A DNA stretch of 64,000 nucleotides from Acarospora socialis (GCA_025617375.2 JAMYGW020000008.1:1488001-1552000), one strand, 5' to 3'; positions 46,720 to 58,048 are shown, counted from the first letter of the stretch. A program made the numbers and translations. Notes: generated from the letters alone by a model not told the origin.

Positions 46720-47677
46720 CTATATTATGATGCAGCCCAGATGTTTTGGTTGACATACAGGTGCACTATCTTCAATGATGATACTCTTGGTCTGATTTTG
46801 AAAAGTTTTAACTAGATTCAGTCTAGCTTGAATTTGTTCGCTGCCGTTGGATGTGTTCTGAGTTGTGGGATGTTTGAAGATGCGCGAACGACTTCCAGGA
46901 GGGTGAGGCACGTTAACTGTGTTTAGATTCTGAACATGTATCGCTTCAGCTTGCCTGTTTTCACTCATTGCTTTTTGGACATCAATCGGAAGCAGCCGAC
47001 CGGCACGGGGCCCTCGGTCCTCTGGCTCATCCTGCTGCCGACTGAGATTGCAACTTCTCATAAGTTCCAGGGCCCTCTCACTATCGGGGCAAGTTGTTGA
47101 GAAGTAGCTATTTCCTCTGCAAGTCCTTTTGATGCCTTGGGTGCGATTTTCTCCAACGCAACGCCCCAATTTTGCTTGATCTTTTGTGCATATTTCTTGA
47201 TCCTCTCCATGGTTTGCCGCCCTCGGTGTTTGATGGATTCCACATCCTTCTCTAAACTAGATCTCCAATCTACTACGCTGGTAAATCTAGCGGTCCAAAG
47301 TGCGGAGTTCTCGATCTGGTAATAGGCGTAGGCGATGCATTTTCTGCAATGGTCTCCAAGGCTACATTCCAGTTCTTTATATTTTCTGAATACCCTTTGA
47401 TCTTATCCATGGTCCACTGTCCTTGGTGGTTGATGAAATTCACATTTCTATCCAAACTTGACTTCCACTTTGCCACACTGAAGAATATGGCGGTCCACAG
47501 TTTTGAGTGCTCAATCTGGTGATATGTGTATGAAACTTGAACAGTTGCTTTGTCCACTTTACTGATCTGATCGGTGATGATGCTAGTAAGTGTAGCAAAG
47601 GCTTGGTCTTTGAGCAGGCCTTTGATCCTGATGTTGATTTCAGCAATGACACGTTTTTCAATCAGGCAATCAAACAT
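46720..47677 (-). pseudogene. decaying gene with two tandem ~66-residue repeats
   Basis: From the ATG at 47677 a frame reads MFDCLIEKRVIAEINIRIKG and then a block of about 66 residues (about 47530-47332). A second copy lies directly after it in another frame (about 47333-47130). Shared positions include YxYxQIExSxLWTAxFxSV, WxSSL, TMxxIKxY and WxVALExIAxxAS. Two frame changes, one between the repeats (about 47330) and one after copy two (about 47090), separate the parts. The last part, ending at 46720, is polar and shows no motif. Protein-level repeats conserved in spite of frame breaks argue for a once-coding helical repeat protein. I do not recognise the family. An undetected intron could replace one of the shifts. 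Confidence 0.5.
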
Positions 47678-48360
47678 GATGGCGAACGTCTCAGTGCCTT
47701 ATATTGTTCGTGATGTGTCAGTGGTCGTTGGAGTAACTGGGTCTGGACGCTGCAACAATAGTGCAGCGTTAAGAAAGGTGGATGTCAGGTATCGGAGAAT
47801 GCTGTTCTTTATTGATTAGATCTTCAAAGACTTCACAATCTGAGCTTTCTTCACATGGACATGATTCATTCTTGACCCTTTCACCGTATGCAGGTGGGAC
47901 CCGATCCTTCCTGAATTGAACATTCAATGAGGTGATGTACCGTCCTCAATCCAGATCAAGAAGGCACGTATTCTCAGTCTTTAGAAGATGGGCCATGTGT
48001 TTGATCACGGCTGACAATTAGGTTCTGCCGGTGAAGGTGAAGAGCGGAGCTATGAAGTGCTGGGACTGCTTTATGCTCTGAAGTGCTCGAGTGATGTTGT
48101 CTTGCCGTTCCAAGTATGTGGATGCTTACCTTCGTCATGCTTTTCATTCGCGCATCACTGGAAAGACCGTCAAGATAGCTCAACCGCGGCGTATCTCTTG
48201 AAGCTGGCCAGGAAGTATCTCAAAGAAAACGTCGTGCCACATCTCAACGTTGCTCAGATGATTTACATTCATAGGAGACACTATATGTCCCGGCAACGCT
48301 GCGTCAGGTAAGGGTCCTGTAGCCATGTATAGAGTAGCCCGTCTATCTCACGCAGTCTTC

Positions 48361-48396
48361 CAGAAGCTCAATCCAGAAGCTCAATCCAGAAGCTCA
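48361..48396 (+). repeat. 13-bp tandem repeat, 2.8 copies
   Basis: CAGAAGCTCAATC is repeated head to tail, the last copy incomplete. Confidence 0.85.
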
Positions 48397-48924
48397 AAAT
48401 AGAAAGTCTGCCTTCATAACCAAATTCCAAAACACGAGATGGGACTATCTAGATTACCTCGTAAAGCACACCCAGTCACAGTCTTATAAGATACAAATCT
48501 TCGAAACATCTTTGAGACTGGCAGAACGTGGGCGAAAAGGAACTTTCGAGCTTGTGCATGCTCTTCAACAGTGACATCATACGTAGCTTTACAGGGTTTG
48601 AGTAGGCCACTCAGTGCTTTTGTGAGAACTGCTAGGAGTTTTGCGACGTGTGTTGGAGGTTCAAGGGGTACGGAGTATACCCGAGATATATTTGCCGGGA
48701 AAAAGGGGAGATAATTTAGCCTGAACTTTAAGGCGGGCACAGCATAGGTACTCGTACCTGGCGGGTACCTAAGTATAAGCAACCTGCACCCGAAGCCGTT
48801 GACCCGATGAATCGGAGAGGGTGCCACAGCATTAGGCAGGTCGGACGATTGTACATACAATGGGGTCTGGGGCCTACGTGGCGTTGGGTCTACACAACTG
48901 CAGATGAGGTCTATGCATCTGATT

Positions 48925-49135
48925 GATCAGATTATGGATTGAATTGGATTAAATCAGATTGAACTGATCATTTCTAACAAAACTGAATGAAATCAAATGA
49001 GATTGAACAGGATTGATCTAACCCTAATAAACTCAAACACACATATATATACATATATCTAACCCTGACCTAACTAACCTAACCATCTAATCACTAACTC
49101 TAATCTAATCAAATAGAAATAAATAAATTCAACCC
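48925..49135. repeat. AT-rich block with GATTGAA-like and TAACCC-like words
   Basis: The left half repeats variants of GATTGAAC/GATTGATC. The right half repeats CTAACC variants, including CTAACCCTAA at 49018-49027 and CTAACCCTGA near 49059. It resembles degenerate telomere-type sequence but is far from an exact array. Confidence 0.5.
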
Positions 49136-49427
49136 TCAATGTTGACTAAAGTTGAAGAGGTCTGCCAAGAAAACGTTAAAAGTGTGGCGGTCCAATTTTG
49201 CTTCGTCTTAGTAGGCCGCATTGACTGCACACCGAGGTCGGGCCATTGATGCGGGCTGGCCCCCTGCCCTGAGCTACAGGCACCGGTGTTCACCCATACA
49301 CAGTAGTAAGTTATTAGGTCCTCCCTACCCTTGGAAGATAACACTTACCAACCTAGTACGGAGTACTTTACCTTGTTAGCTGGATGGCGGTGTCAGACTG
49401 CCCACAAGATGAACGCGCTTCTATATG

Positions 49428-49451
49428 CAAGCTCGCATGCTTGCGAGCTTG
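49428..49451. repeat. perfect 10-bp hairpin with 4-nt loop
   Basis: CAAGCTCGCA (49428-49437), loop TGCT, then TGCGAGCTTG (49442-49451). It lies about 145 bp before the start of the MetE-like gene. Confidence 0.85.
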
Positions 49452-49593
49452 AGCAAAGTAATATGACAGTAATAATAAGACATGTCAGAGCCTCTGTTCA
49501 GACAAGTTCCCAGGAAATAATGCTTCCTGTTCAAACTCAATTCCAATCTTCTACCTTACCTCTACATCAGCAATAACAACAGCCCCGACGACA

Positions 49594-50619
49594 ATGTCAG
49601 GCCATCAGCAGCAGCCATGCGGGGTCCACCTTGTTGGCAGCGTTCCCCTCTCCTCAACCGAAGAAGTCTTTCGTGAAGCCTGCAAGACTCTTCCCGGACG
49701 ACTTCGCCGACTCCCTGACGGCGAGACTGGGAAGCGCCAAGCCTTCACCACTCATCAGCGAAATGTCTTTGCCCCCAACCCTGCTGTTCTCAGATCCTTC
49801 GACGTTCAGGATGGCAGCCGCGAGGAAGTCAAACCCGCGACCAGCGACATCCAGGTGCTTCCGACAGAGTACGACGACTATGCACTGTCGTCGTACACCA
49901 AATTCTGCCAATTACGTGACGAGGGTATCATCCCACAAGGAACACGCTTCCAGGTCTCCTTCCCGACTCCGATCAACACCATCGCGCCGTTCATTGATCC
50001 GAGCCATCAGGCAGCCGTCGAGCCGGTCTACGAAAAGGCGTTGCTGAGCGCCTTGCGGCGAATCCAAGATGAGATTCCAGCCAAGGATCTGGCGATTCAA
50101 TGGGATGTGGCGGTAGAGTTTGCAATGCTGGAGAATCTCGGCTTCGTCTTTGTGCCGTGGTTCTCGCCGGTGAAAGAAGGTATCATGGAACGCATCGTCC
50201 GCTTGTCCGCTGCAGTAGATGGCAATGTAGAGTTGGGATACCACCTCTGCTACGGGGATATTGAACACCGGCATTTCGTGCAGCCCAAGGACGTAGGGCT
50301 TCTGGTCGAGATGGCCAACCTGATCGTCGAGCAGGTTCAGCACCCTGTCGGCTGGATCCACATGCCTGTACCGAAGGACAGAGACGACGCCGCATATTTT
50401 GCACCTTTAAAGGAACTCCGGCTTCAGGATAAGACCGAGCTCTATCTAGGAGTGGTACACTTTAGGGACGAGGAAGGGACTCGGCGCCGGATACAAGCTG
50501 CAATGGAGGTGGTGAAGAAATTTGGAGTGGCTACCGAGTGCGGGATGGGACGAACTCCGCCTGAGGAGCTTGGTGATATTTTGGCCATCTGCGCGGCCGT
50601 GACAGCGCCCTACTCGTGA
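49594..50619 (+). CDS. UROD/MetE-like TIM-barrel protein
   Basis: One exon of 341 residues. The family pattern runs through it: VGSVPL near the N-terminus, LRRLPDGETGKR, RFQVSFPTPIN, EPVYEKALLSALRRI, DLAIQWDVAVEFA, VELGYHLCYGD and HMPVPKDR. The end is ELYLGVVHFRDEEGTRRRI, then FGVATECGMGRTPPEE. This is the cobalamin-independent methionine synthase C-terminal / uroporphyrinogen decarboxylase-like fold, as a single barrel. True MetE needs two halves and its zinc-binding His/Cys set. The late cysteine of ATECGMGR and the HLCYGD pair may be the remnant of such a site, but I cannot assign a reaction. Stand-alone members occur in fungal metabolic clusters. The neighbour is a PTH11-like receptor on the same strand. 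Confidence 0.82.
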   Translation: MSGHQQQPCGVHLVGSVPLSSTEEVFREACKTLPGRLRRLPDGETGKRQAFTTHQRNVFAPNPAVLRSFDVQDGSREEVKPATSDIQVLPTEYDDYALSSYTKFCQLRDEGIIPQGTRFQVSFPTPINTIAPFIDPSHQAAVEPVYEKALLSALRRIQDEIPAKDLAIQWDVAVEFAMLENLGFVFVPWFSPVKEGIMERIVRLSAAVDGNVELGYHLCYGDIEHRHFVQPKDVGLLVEMANLIVEQVQHPVGWIHMPVPKDRDDAAYFAPLKELRLQDKTELYLGVVHFRDEEGTRRRIQAAMEVVKKFGVATECGMGRTPPEELGDILAICAAVTAPYS

Positions 50620-51382
50620 TTATGAGTGATTTGGTCTATCAGAATCACGGTGCATGGCCATTCGTTCAGGTAGTGGAAGACAAGCTTGCAACTATTTCCC
50701 AGAAGTGACAGTACCTTATTGCTCCATACGAGTAACGTTAGTAAGGAGATCAACCTGGTTCGTCCGTGGGAATGACTGCCGTTGTTGGCTAGAACGCCAG
50801 GTTAACGTTTGGCCTAGAGGACCCATCCGTTCATCCATAACACTATGATAGAGTCTCCGAGTCCCGAACGTGATAGGCGAATGTATGGGTTCCTGGTTGT
50901 GGGGAGGCGGGATAAGCAGAAGCTAAGATAATATCCTCGATCTGTCGAGCACTTCTCTTTAAACCTTGATCAAGGGCTATCACATGCATAATAGGAGGAT
51001 ATGGTACGCTTACTTGGTCAGGTATGACTAAGCTAAGCGTACCATATCTCTCCACGTTATGTGTGCCTGGGCGAGCCTGCAAGTAAAGGTGCCTGTCCTT
51101 GTTATTTGTTCTTCGTACCTCACCACTGACTTCCGTTCTCCGTTCTGCAACACCCGAGACCCGTGAGAAGCTTTGCTCCATTACATGGTACTGGTAAACT
51201 AAGTCGGGATCTCCTTGATTGATAGTCATTGTGATACCTTCAAGGTTGCTTGCATCAAGATATTTCATCAGTCTAGCCTCTAGCGCAGCAGACACAAAAG
51301 ATCAAAATGCTCGAGAGACCATGGTTCTCGAAACTCTTTCCTTCACACCTCTTCTTCGTCCTCACATGTCCTCTTTGCAAAG
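50620..51382. other. intergenic region with a 15-bp inverted repeat
   Basis: 760 bp without a supported gene. It contains the inverted repeat at 50998-51048. Confidence 0.55.
50998..51048. repeat. perfect 15-bp inverted repeat, 21-nt spacer
   Basis: GATATGGTACGCTTA (50998-51012) pairs exactly with TAAGCGTACCATATC (51034-51048). It could form a stem-loop or be a palindromic binding site. It sits between the MetE-like gene and the receptor gene, about 335 bp before the receptor start. Confidence 0.9.
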
Positions 51383-52800
51383 ATGGCCATGCCTACTCTC
51401 GCTCAGATTCAGTATATGAAAGAGCATATCACTGATGACAAGAGACCCAATCTTATTGCCGCATTCACCGTTTCTCTCAGTCTAGCTTACATTGCCGTGA
51501 TCTTGAGGTTTGTTGCCCGACGGCGGAGAAGGGTGCAATTGCTGGCAGATGACTGGCTAATGCTTGTGGCGCTGGTGAGCCATCCTGGCTGATATCACAG
51601 CATCGAACAGACATTATTGAGACTCGGAGGCGCTGATGAGGTCTGAGTGAACAGATCCTTGTTACTGGCTTCGTAACTGCTAGCTTCTGTATGATACATT
51701 ATGGCCTGGGACGACATGTGATTCTGGTGACAGATGCGGCCGCTCTTACGAAAGTGAGTTACAGTCTTTGCGGTTTTGCATGCCAAAGTCTGACTGATCT
51801 TCGTTTACCACAGGCAGTCGTCGCGGCGGAGGTCCTTTATTGCTGCAGCATCGTGCCCATCAAACTCTCCATTCTCTACCTCTATCGTCGGATCTTCCCC
51901 TCGGCAAACATGCGCACCGCCACCGCTGTTGTTGGTGCCGCCGTCCTGGCTTATTCCGTCACCCAGGCCGTCGCCATGATCCTTCAGTGCATACCTCTTT
52001 CGTCTCTTTGGACGGGTGCTCCAGGTCGATGCATTGAAATTGCTACTTTATTCACCGTAATGGCGTGAGGCTTCCCACTCAGATGATCTCCGTCAACAGC
52101 GTTGACTCAAGAGATAGCGTTCTCAATGTCCTCACCGACTTCATATTGCTGGCCATGCCGGTGCCATTCCTCTGGCGGTTAAAGGTCTCAAAGACTCGCA
52201 AGATTCAGGTATTCTGTCTCTTTGCGCTCGGTGGCTGGTACGTCTTGTGCCCTGTTCAAATCTACAACTTATCGTCCGTAAATACTAATCCATCAATGCC
52301 TACAGTGTCTGCGTTTTTGCAATCATCAGATCAACTTATGTTGGCACCGCCTCGCCCACTGATCCGAGCTGTACGTCCTCAACCAAAGCAGGTTCTACAG
52401 ACAAAGCCGCGAGCTGCGAGCTGACCACCTTACAGGGAACGATATTGACGGCGCCACTTGGTCCGTTATCGAAGTCTGCGTCGGAGTTGTCAGTGCCTGC
52501 TTGCCCACCCTGCGCCCGATATTCCATAGGGGTGGCCAAGACACCCGGTCGGCCCCGAGCAAGGGTGCCGGCGACTACGACGGATTTTCCTTGCCATTGT
52601 CTAACAAACCTAAACAAGGCTGGACGACTATGAGCACGGACACGGTGGGAGTTCATGATGACATGAGACCCTTTGCACGGCTGGAGGAAACGTCGAATGT
52701 TGCGGGTGGCAGGCAACCTGCAAAGCCGTTTTCACGGCTGAGCAACCAAGGGATCGCGGTGACAACTGAACTTCACCAGCACTATCATACCGAGCGCTGA
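51383..52800 (+). CDS. PTH11-like seven-helix membrane protein (fungal rhodopsin-like family)
   Basis: Six exons, 51383-51574, 51655-51753, 51814-52064, 52118-52237, 52306-52370 and 52436-52800, encode 363 residues in phase. Helices and loops follow the family pattern: VSLSLAYIAVILRFVARR then ADDWLMLVAL; GLGRHVILV; VLYCCSIVPIKLSILYLYRR; AMILQCIPLSSLW; VLNVLTDFILLAMPVPFLW; then IQVFCLFALGGCVCVFAIIR. A helix TWSVIEVCVGVVSACLPTLR and a polar cytosolic tail of about 90 residues end it. No CFEM domain is present. Members are putative plasma-membrane GPCR-like sensors of surface or nutrient cues; ligands are unknown. The 52118 acceptor was chosen because it joins TVMA to VLNVLTD. Confidence 0.88.
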
Positions 52801-53742
52801 TGAGCGCCCTTCGTGGTGATTTCGTTCTTAAATCATGATAGAGTGGCTGGCCTCTTGAAAACATCAAGCTGCAAGTCGATGTACTCACAAGAATATACCA
52901 TATCAAATTCTTTTCTTCCTTCTGAATGTCAAATGACGGGGTGGTGATACTGTCTGAACTGCGAGTCGAGAGCATTGCCATGTGGCCATGGCAGCCATGC
53001 TGATGGTATGATTAACCGTTACACTTGATCATATAGAGATTACCAAGCGGTCGAAGTTGTCTGTACCTGATTGTTGACAGCTACGCTTCTGGTGGGCTTG
53101 ACTATCAAGGCGCAAACCTTTGGCCCAACTCGGTGGATGTGTTTGGATTATAAGGACTACCTTGCACCACTACTCTACATAGGTAGCATCTCTAAGGCAT
53201 TGGGTCGTTGGATGGCGTAATGCATCAGCGATTCGAAGCTTCGTTTTTGGGAGTATCTGTTGGCCTTCTTGCAATAATGACGTGGCGTGAATGGCGCAGA
53301 ACTGAACCCAGGGCCTTTAGTGGATTCCGTGCTATATATGGGGACCACATTACCGGGGAGCGCGAAGAATGGTATCTCGAGATAGTTTGCCTAGAGTTGG
53401 CTCTGCAACTGACTTCTCTCACGCGTCCTTCTATCTGTGCAGAGAAGGGGAAGGGGAAAGCTGGGTTTCGAGAAGCCACAAGTGCTGCTTTAATTCCCAG
53501 CGCTGTTTTGCCCGAAGGGGGTGGACAAAAATCGAGCAGGAGACAGACCACTCCTCAGCCTCCGCACCAGAGATGGGAAAACGACTGAATCAGTCAAGCT
53601 TGAAAGTAAAGAACAGTGAACCCTTGGAATAGTGCTATAACGCCAGTATTCTCTCATATGCGTCTTAAATTCATTGCTCTGAATGAGGCGGTCGTACTCT
53701 CCAAGCCGGCCTACCAGCCAGCCTATCCGCATCCTCTCTGAT
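52801..53742. other. convergent intergenic region
   Basis: About 940 bp between two converging stops. Open frames on both strands have no motifs. Confidence 0.5.
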
Positions 53743-54894
53743 CTACTCACACGCCTCAAACTCAATGCAGTCGCTGCTCTGTTCCTCCATCTTTTGCTTC
53801 GTCATTGCTGCCGCACCGAGAGCGACGGCACGTTCAGGGGCCACGCTTTCCTTCTCTTGCAGAGCATGCGAGATATCCGAGTGCTGCACCGCGTGGTACA
53901 GTGTTGGATGCGTCGCCTTCGGACCGATGAGATATAGCTTAGTGACAGGATGATTCTTAGCGAAGTCGTTGATCCACGCTGTCACTTCCTCCCAGCTTAC
54001 GGCGTCAGCATCCAGTCGAGCAGCACCTAGGTGGTAATTTACAGAGTATGTGCGATATTGGCCAAGGTAACCATCGGGCGTAAGGTACAGCACCGCCGCT
54101 GTAAGTGCAGTGTCCGATAGATCAAGCGTCATCACGCGGTCGGCTTGACAGGGCAAGTACTCGCTTGGTACCCGACAGAGGTCGAGGTCATGGAACGCGG
54201 CCACTGCTAAGGGAGGATGACCAATATCCCTGATGGAGAGGTTGGCCCTATCAGCTGCCGAGAATATGTGCATGGCTTGGGCGTCGGTCAACCACAAAGG
54301 GACCGAAAGACCGATGTTGTGCATTGGATCCCCATCCGCCTCAACAGTATCTCTTAGTTTGCAGAGCTCGTCATAGAAAATCTCTGCTTCCGCAGTGAGA
54401 GGTGGTAATGGCTCCATCAGGTCAGACGGCGACGGCGAGAAAGACCGCGAGGATGGCAGGAAGCGGGACGTGACCCAGTGCCGTATGTTGGACATGAAGC
54501 CGTCATGTTGGACATGCAGAGTCACTGGAAGGTGAGCGTGATTCCACATTGACCATATGGACCCCAGGCCGGATCCATTCGATTCGATCTCAAACTGCTG
54601 TAGTAAATGGAGGTATGCATGTGACGGCTCGATGCTGGCACACCATTTCGAAGTCCCATTATGAAATTTGATTGCAGAGTCCCTATCGACATCAGTACAA
54701 GTTAAAAGATTCTTTTGGTAGCCTTAAATATACAATCCGCGAACTGATAAGGAGACTCCATGCGCATATGATGTCAGGTCTTTGAGTGGGATACACTCTA
54801 CACACTCTCTTGTTGCAACTACAAGATGGAGATGTGAAAGAAGGGGCCACCAAAGTGCAATGGTTAGGAGCTGTTGCATTGTGCTTATCTTCAT
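53743..54894 (-). CDS. predicted secreted protein with actin/Hsp70-like C-terminal features
   Basis: Two exons, 54894-54734 and 54682-53743, encode 366 residues; the junction is in phase and the frame before the long exon stays open to the acceptor. The N-terminus (MKISTMQQLLTIALWWPLLSHLHLVVA) is a signal peptide; another in-frame ATG is at 54903. Further on are AYLHLLQQFEIE, a proline-rich linker, LSVPLWLTDAQAMHIFSAA, then VMTLDLSDTALTAAVLYL and the terminal ERAVALGAAAMTKQKMEE. The last two resemble the second phosphate strand and the closing helix of actin-fold ATPases such as Hsp70, where GAA is typical. The usual first phosphate loop (DxGTT-like) is not visible. I infer a degenerate, non-catalytic member. 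The function is unknown. A different first exon would remove the signal peptide. Confidence 0.55.
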
Positions 54895-54903
54895 CAAAGA
54901 CAT

Positions 54904-55359
54904 TGGATGGAGTGAACGAGAGGACAGTTTCAAACATGTAAAATAGATGTGTGTATTCTGAGGTGCTGGGGGATGCCTGAGCCTTGCGGCGTAGTACGAA
55001 TTACAGAACCTCCGCACTTCACTCCTACGGGTGTTTGAAGTAAACTTTGAGTAATATTACTGCAGGAGATTGGCTTTAAAGGGTTTATGTAAATGATGGT
55101 CATGATGTGTAACCAGAGAATAAAGATGGGCATGCTAGACCTAGACGCTATGTCTGCATATCTCTTGTTTGGATGATTGCAAGGAATCGTACTGCAAAAA
55201 AAATGAGTTCGTAACCGATTAGAGAATAAATTACGCATAATCCACCCACAAGACTACTACTGCAGAGTCCAGGAACCCCTTCATTCGCCCCAACCCAAGC
55301 AATTCGGCCGCCTCTTACATGCCGAACAGCAATCAAGGTACTTTAGCATGTGCTTCACC
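54904..55359. other. intergenic region
   Basis: About 460 bp between the start of the secreted protein gene and the end of the aspzincin gene. No gene supported. Confidence 0.5.
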
Positions 55360-56508
55360 TCACAATCCAGTCTTGGGGGGAATGAATTCTTTCTTGCAGA
55401 ACTTCTGGAACCACATTTCTATCAAGACAGTCAGTCGTGTAATCGCAACATTTCACAAGCATGGTTTAGGTCTCGATGAGTGTTCTTACCAGTCGCAGCA
55501 CCAGCATAGCTCTCAGCAGTGTATGTTGGAGCCTGAAGACCTTTTACGCCATTATCTATCCTTTGCTTAAGCCGTCGAGCGTCCTGGATCGGTGACGATC
55601 CGATGGAGTAGTCAAGCGTGCCGTGTCGTCCTTGATCATCCCTAAAAAAGATCAGTACTGGGAAACCTGAACTATCAGTCTGAATTTAGTGGAAAGTCTT
55701 ACTTTTCCGTGAGAAACTTCTTGGCAACGGCATCGAGATGTGTGATTTCATGCATCAGAATATGACCTAGAGAAAGCGTCAGCGCTTGACGCTGGTTTGC
55801 GTATGCGGGTGAAGACACATGTGCAGTGAGGACGAACCGGCAGTCACGTATTGCTTGTAGTTATCCTTTTTGCAGAACTCATCCATCTTGTCCTTATTGC
55901 TTGTGTCAGGCAAATCCTGCTTTGAGTCTGGTCCGGTCCAGAAAAACGGGCAGATCCATATGGTTTTAAGGTCATTATCATCTTTGGGAACCGTGGAGTC
56001 AGTGATGGCATATCTAATTAAGTGTCAGATAAAGCCCTAGTCTCTGTACAGACTTTTCCATACGGCACTCACGATTTTTTACCGCAGTCTTTCAACACGT
56101 CCCCTGTTGGCTTGCAATTGACGATGAATTGATACGGAGGGTTTGTCGGGTCGTTGTTGCTGGCGATGGTGCCCATTGCGCTCTTGAAGACATCGAGCTC
56201 AGAATCTTGGAAGTAATGTTTATACCTGGGAAGTCTGAGTTATAGCGGCAACCGATTACTTCGAAGATAAAGTAGGCCTACCCTATATTCGAGGTGCTTG
56301 CCTCAGAATAACCATGCAGTCCCAGGTTGGCCATGTCTGCCACAGCTGTTCTGATCTTTGTCTCATGGTCTCCATCACATCCAACAAACTTGTTAAATCG
56401 TTTGTTTAGTGGTGACAACGATCGTGAGACCTGACTCGGTGCAGCATCAGTGAGGCCTAGGCAGAAGAGAAGGACAGTCCCTCTCAACATCAAACCGTTG
56501 ATCGACAT
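55360..56508 (-). CDS. secreted aspzincin (M35-like) metalloendopeptidase
   Basis: Six exons, 56508-56282, 56225-56073, 56013-55838, 55766-55703, 55641-55490 and 55418-55360, encode 276 residues. MSINGLMLRGTVLLFCLGLTDA is a signal peptide, followed by a short propeptide-like region ending near NKRF. Zinc ligands are HEITH in exon 4. A third ligand is likely in HGTLDYSIG in exon 5, which follows the GTxD rule of aspzincins. Paired cysteines (FVGCDGDHE, VNCKPTG, KDCGKKS, WICPFF, EFCKKD) suggest disulfides. The C-terminus, EMWFQKFCKKEF, is in the last exon. It should be an extracellular neutral protease, perhaps of the peptidyl-Lys type. A TATA box lies about 130 bp upstream. The five introns in 0.83 kb of coding sequence make it invisible as a single frame. 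Confidence 0.85.
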
Positions 56509-58048
56509 GTTGTTGCTGTAGGCTTGAGCGGAGAAGATTGGCCTGTAATCTGGATTGACCAAGCTGTTATTGACTATATCCGTGAAGATGATGATGGTTG
56601 CTGCTGGGTTTGAGATGGATGTGAAGCGCCTTCGCTTTTATACCCCACAGGCTCACTAGAGAGTGCGGACAACCTGTACCATTCGGGATCAGTGCCGGTG
56701 GAGGCATTGCAAGGCAACGATTGCCAAGTACGACATGTCTCATAAAGACTATCCAATCGAGAAGGCGTCCAACAAAGCGGCACAAGCTCCTGAAGGGTGA
56801 GCAGAGAAGATCAGATCTAAGCCGAGGGGCTGAGTTTTCGTAGTCCCTCTTGTGAGAAGTGGAGTTTGACCCGGGATTGGTTGTGAAGCTGCCAAGTAAG
56901 ATACCATAAGGTCGATCTCGATCTGCTGACTATGAGGGAACAGAGGCCGCAGTTGGGGCATAGTGGAGATATGTATAGCATCTTGCAAACAGCAATGATC
57001 ATCAACCATTTCCACAGCTGACAGCAGCTAGAGAGCTATCCAAAGAAATGTAAGCCGAAGCCCGTATTTCTTGGGATACATCGAGGCTGCCAAAGTTGGG
57101 GGTCAGAACGTTCTCTGTATGCTGCGGTCTCCAATAGCATAAGGTAGCCACCATCCTCGGTCAATCTAGCCTAAGCTCAGCCTTAAGTCATTCCAGCTCA
57201 ACAAGGTAGACGGTAATCTCAAGTCGGCCCTGGTACGGAATATAGCAGCTGAGCCTCAGTTTCACGCTCGGAAAGAAATCCCCGATAATGCCAAGAAAAA
57301 GACCCCAATGATGAGCATTGAAGGTGATAGAAAATGAATGCTATCAGCTCTAAGTTCCAATCAATTCACAAATATGAAAGAACACAAAAGATGTTGGGAC
57401 CGGGCCCCAGGCATGTCTGCCTACTCGCTACCACCACAGTTCACAATTACCTCCTGCTCGCTCATGTCATCTGTTAGCAAAATGGAGTATTTTCATCCCA
57501 AGTGGGATTCTGCATTGACACATGGTCGCGGCGAATTATTGAGAACGAATATGATTAAGACGTGTGGCGCCTAGCCCCCATAGGACACGGAGCATTAACG
57601 ACATGCATGTTCAGACTTACATGGCACATGGCAGTCATGCGCCTCCACTTACGACTTCACGGCAGCCATTGCGGGGCCGAATTTGTCCAGCGGCGGCTCT
57701 GTCGACCCACGAGGCTGTGTGTGTAATATGCATGTAGGTAGTCATGTCTCAGTCACAATATTGTATTTTCCTTGCCTGCCACTTAGTGCTGCCATCAACA
57801 GAATTGAACAGCCTGTCCCTGTAGCCTGATTGTACAGTACTCACAAGAGCCTTCTATTTTCATCGTACAAACCCGATCTACCTAGCTTTCCTTATTGCTC
57901 TTCTGTCTCTCGCCTTCGCTCTCCCTCTTGGCTGCCCCAGCACAACTTATTATCTCGCCCACTCTCACTGGGTACGAACCTCCTCCCTCGAACACAAGGA
58001 GCGCAGCTCAAACTAGAGAGAATTGGATTACGTAACCTACCACTGCAC
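56509..58048. other. gene-free region, 1.5 kb
   Basis: No supported gene. It contains the TATA box of the aspzincin gene at 56636-56642 and probably the promoter of the gene starting at 58049. Confidence 0.5.
56636..56642 (-). promoter_or_regulatory. TATA box of the aspzincin gene
   Basis: TATAAAA reads on the minus strand about 130 bp upstream of the start at 56508, in a plausible core-promoter position. Confidence 0.45.

Larger units (their letters stand above)
47678..49593. other. gene-free region with low-complexity AT-rich segment
   Basis: 1.9 kb. It holds a 13-bp tandem repeat (48361-48396), a low-complexity AT-rich block (48925-49135) and a perfect hairpin (49428-49451). Open frames have no family signature. 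Confidence 0.5.

Noticed and set aside
48414-48860. 148-codon minus-strand frame
   Set aside because: No recognisable domain, signal or splice continuation; intergenic composition.
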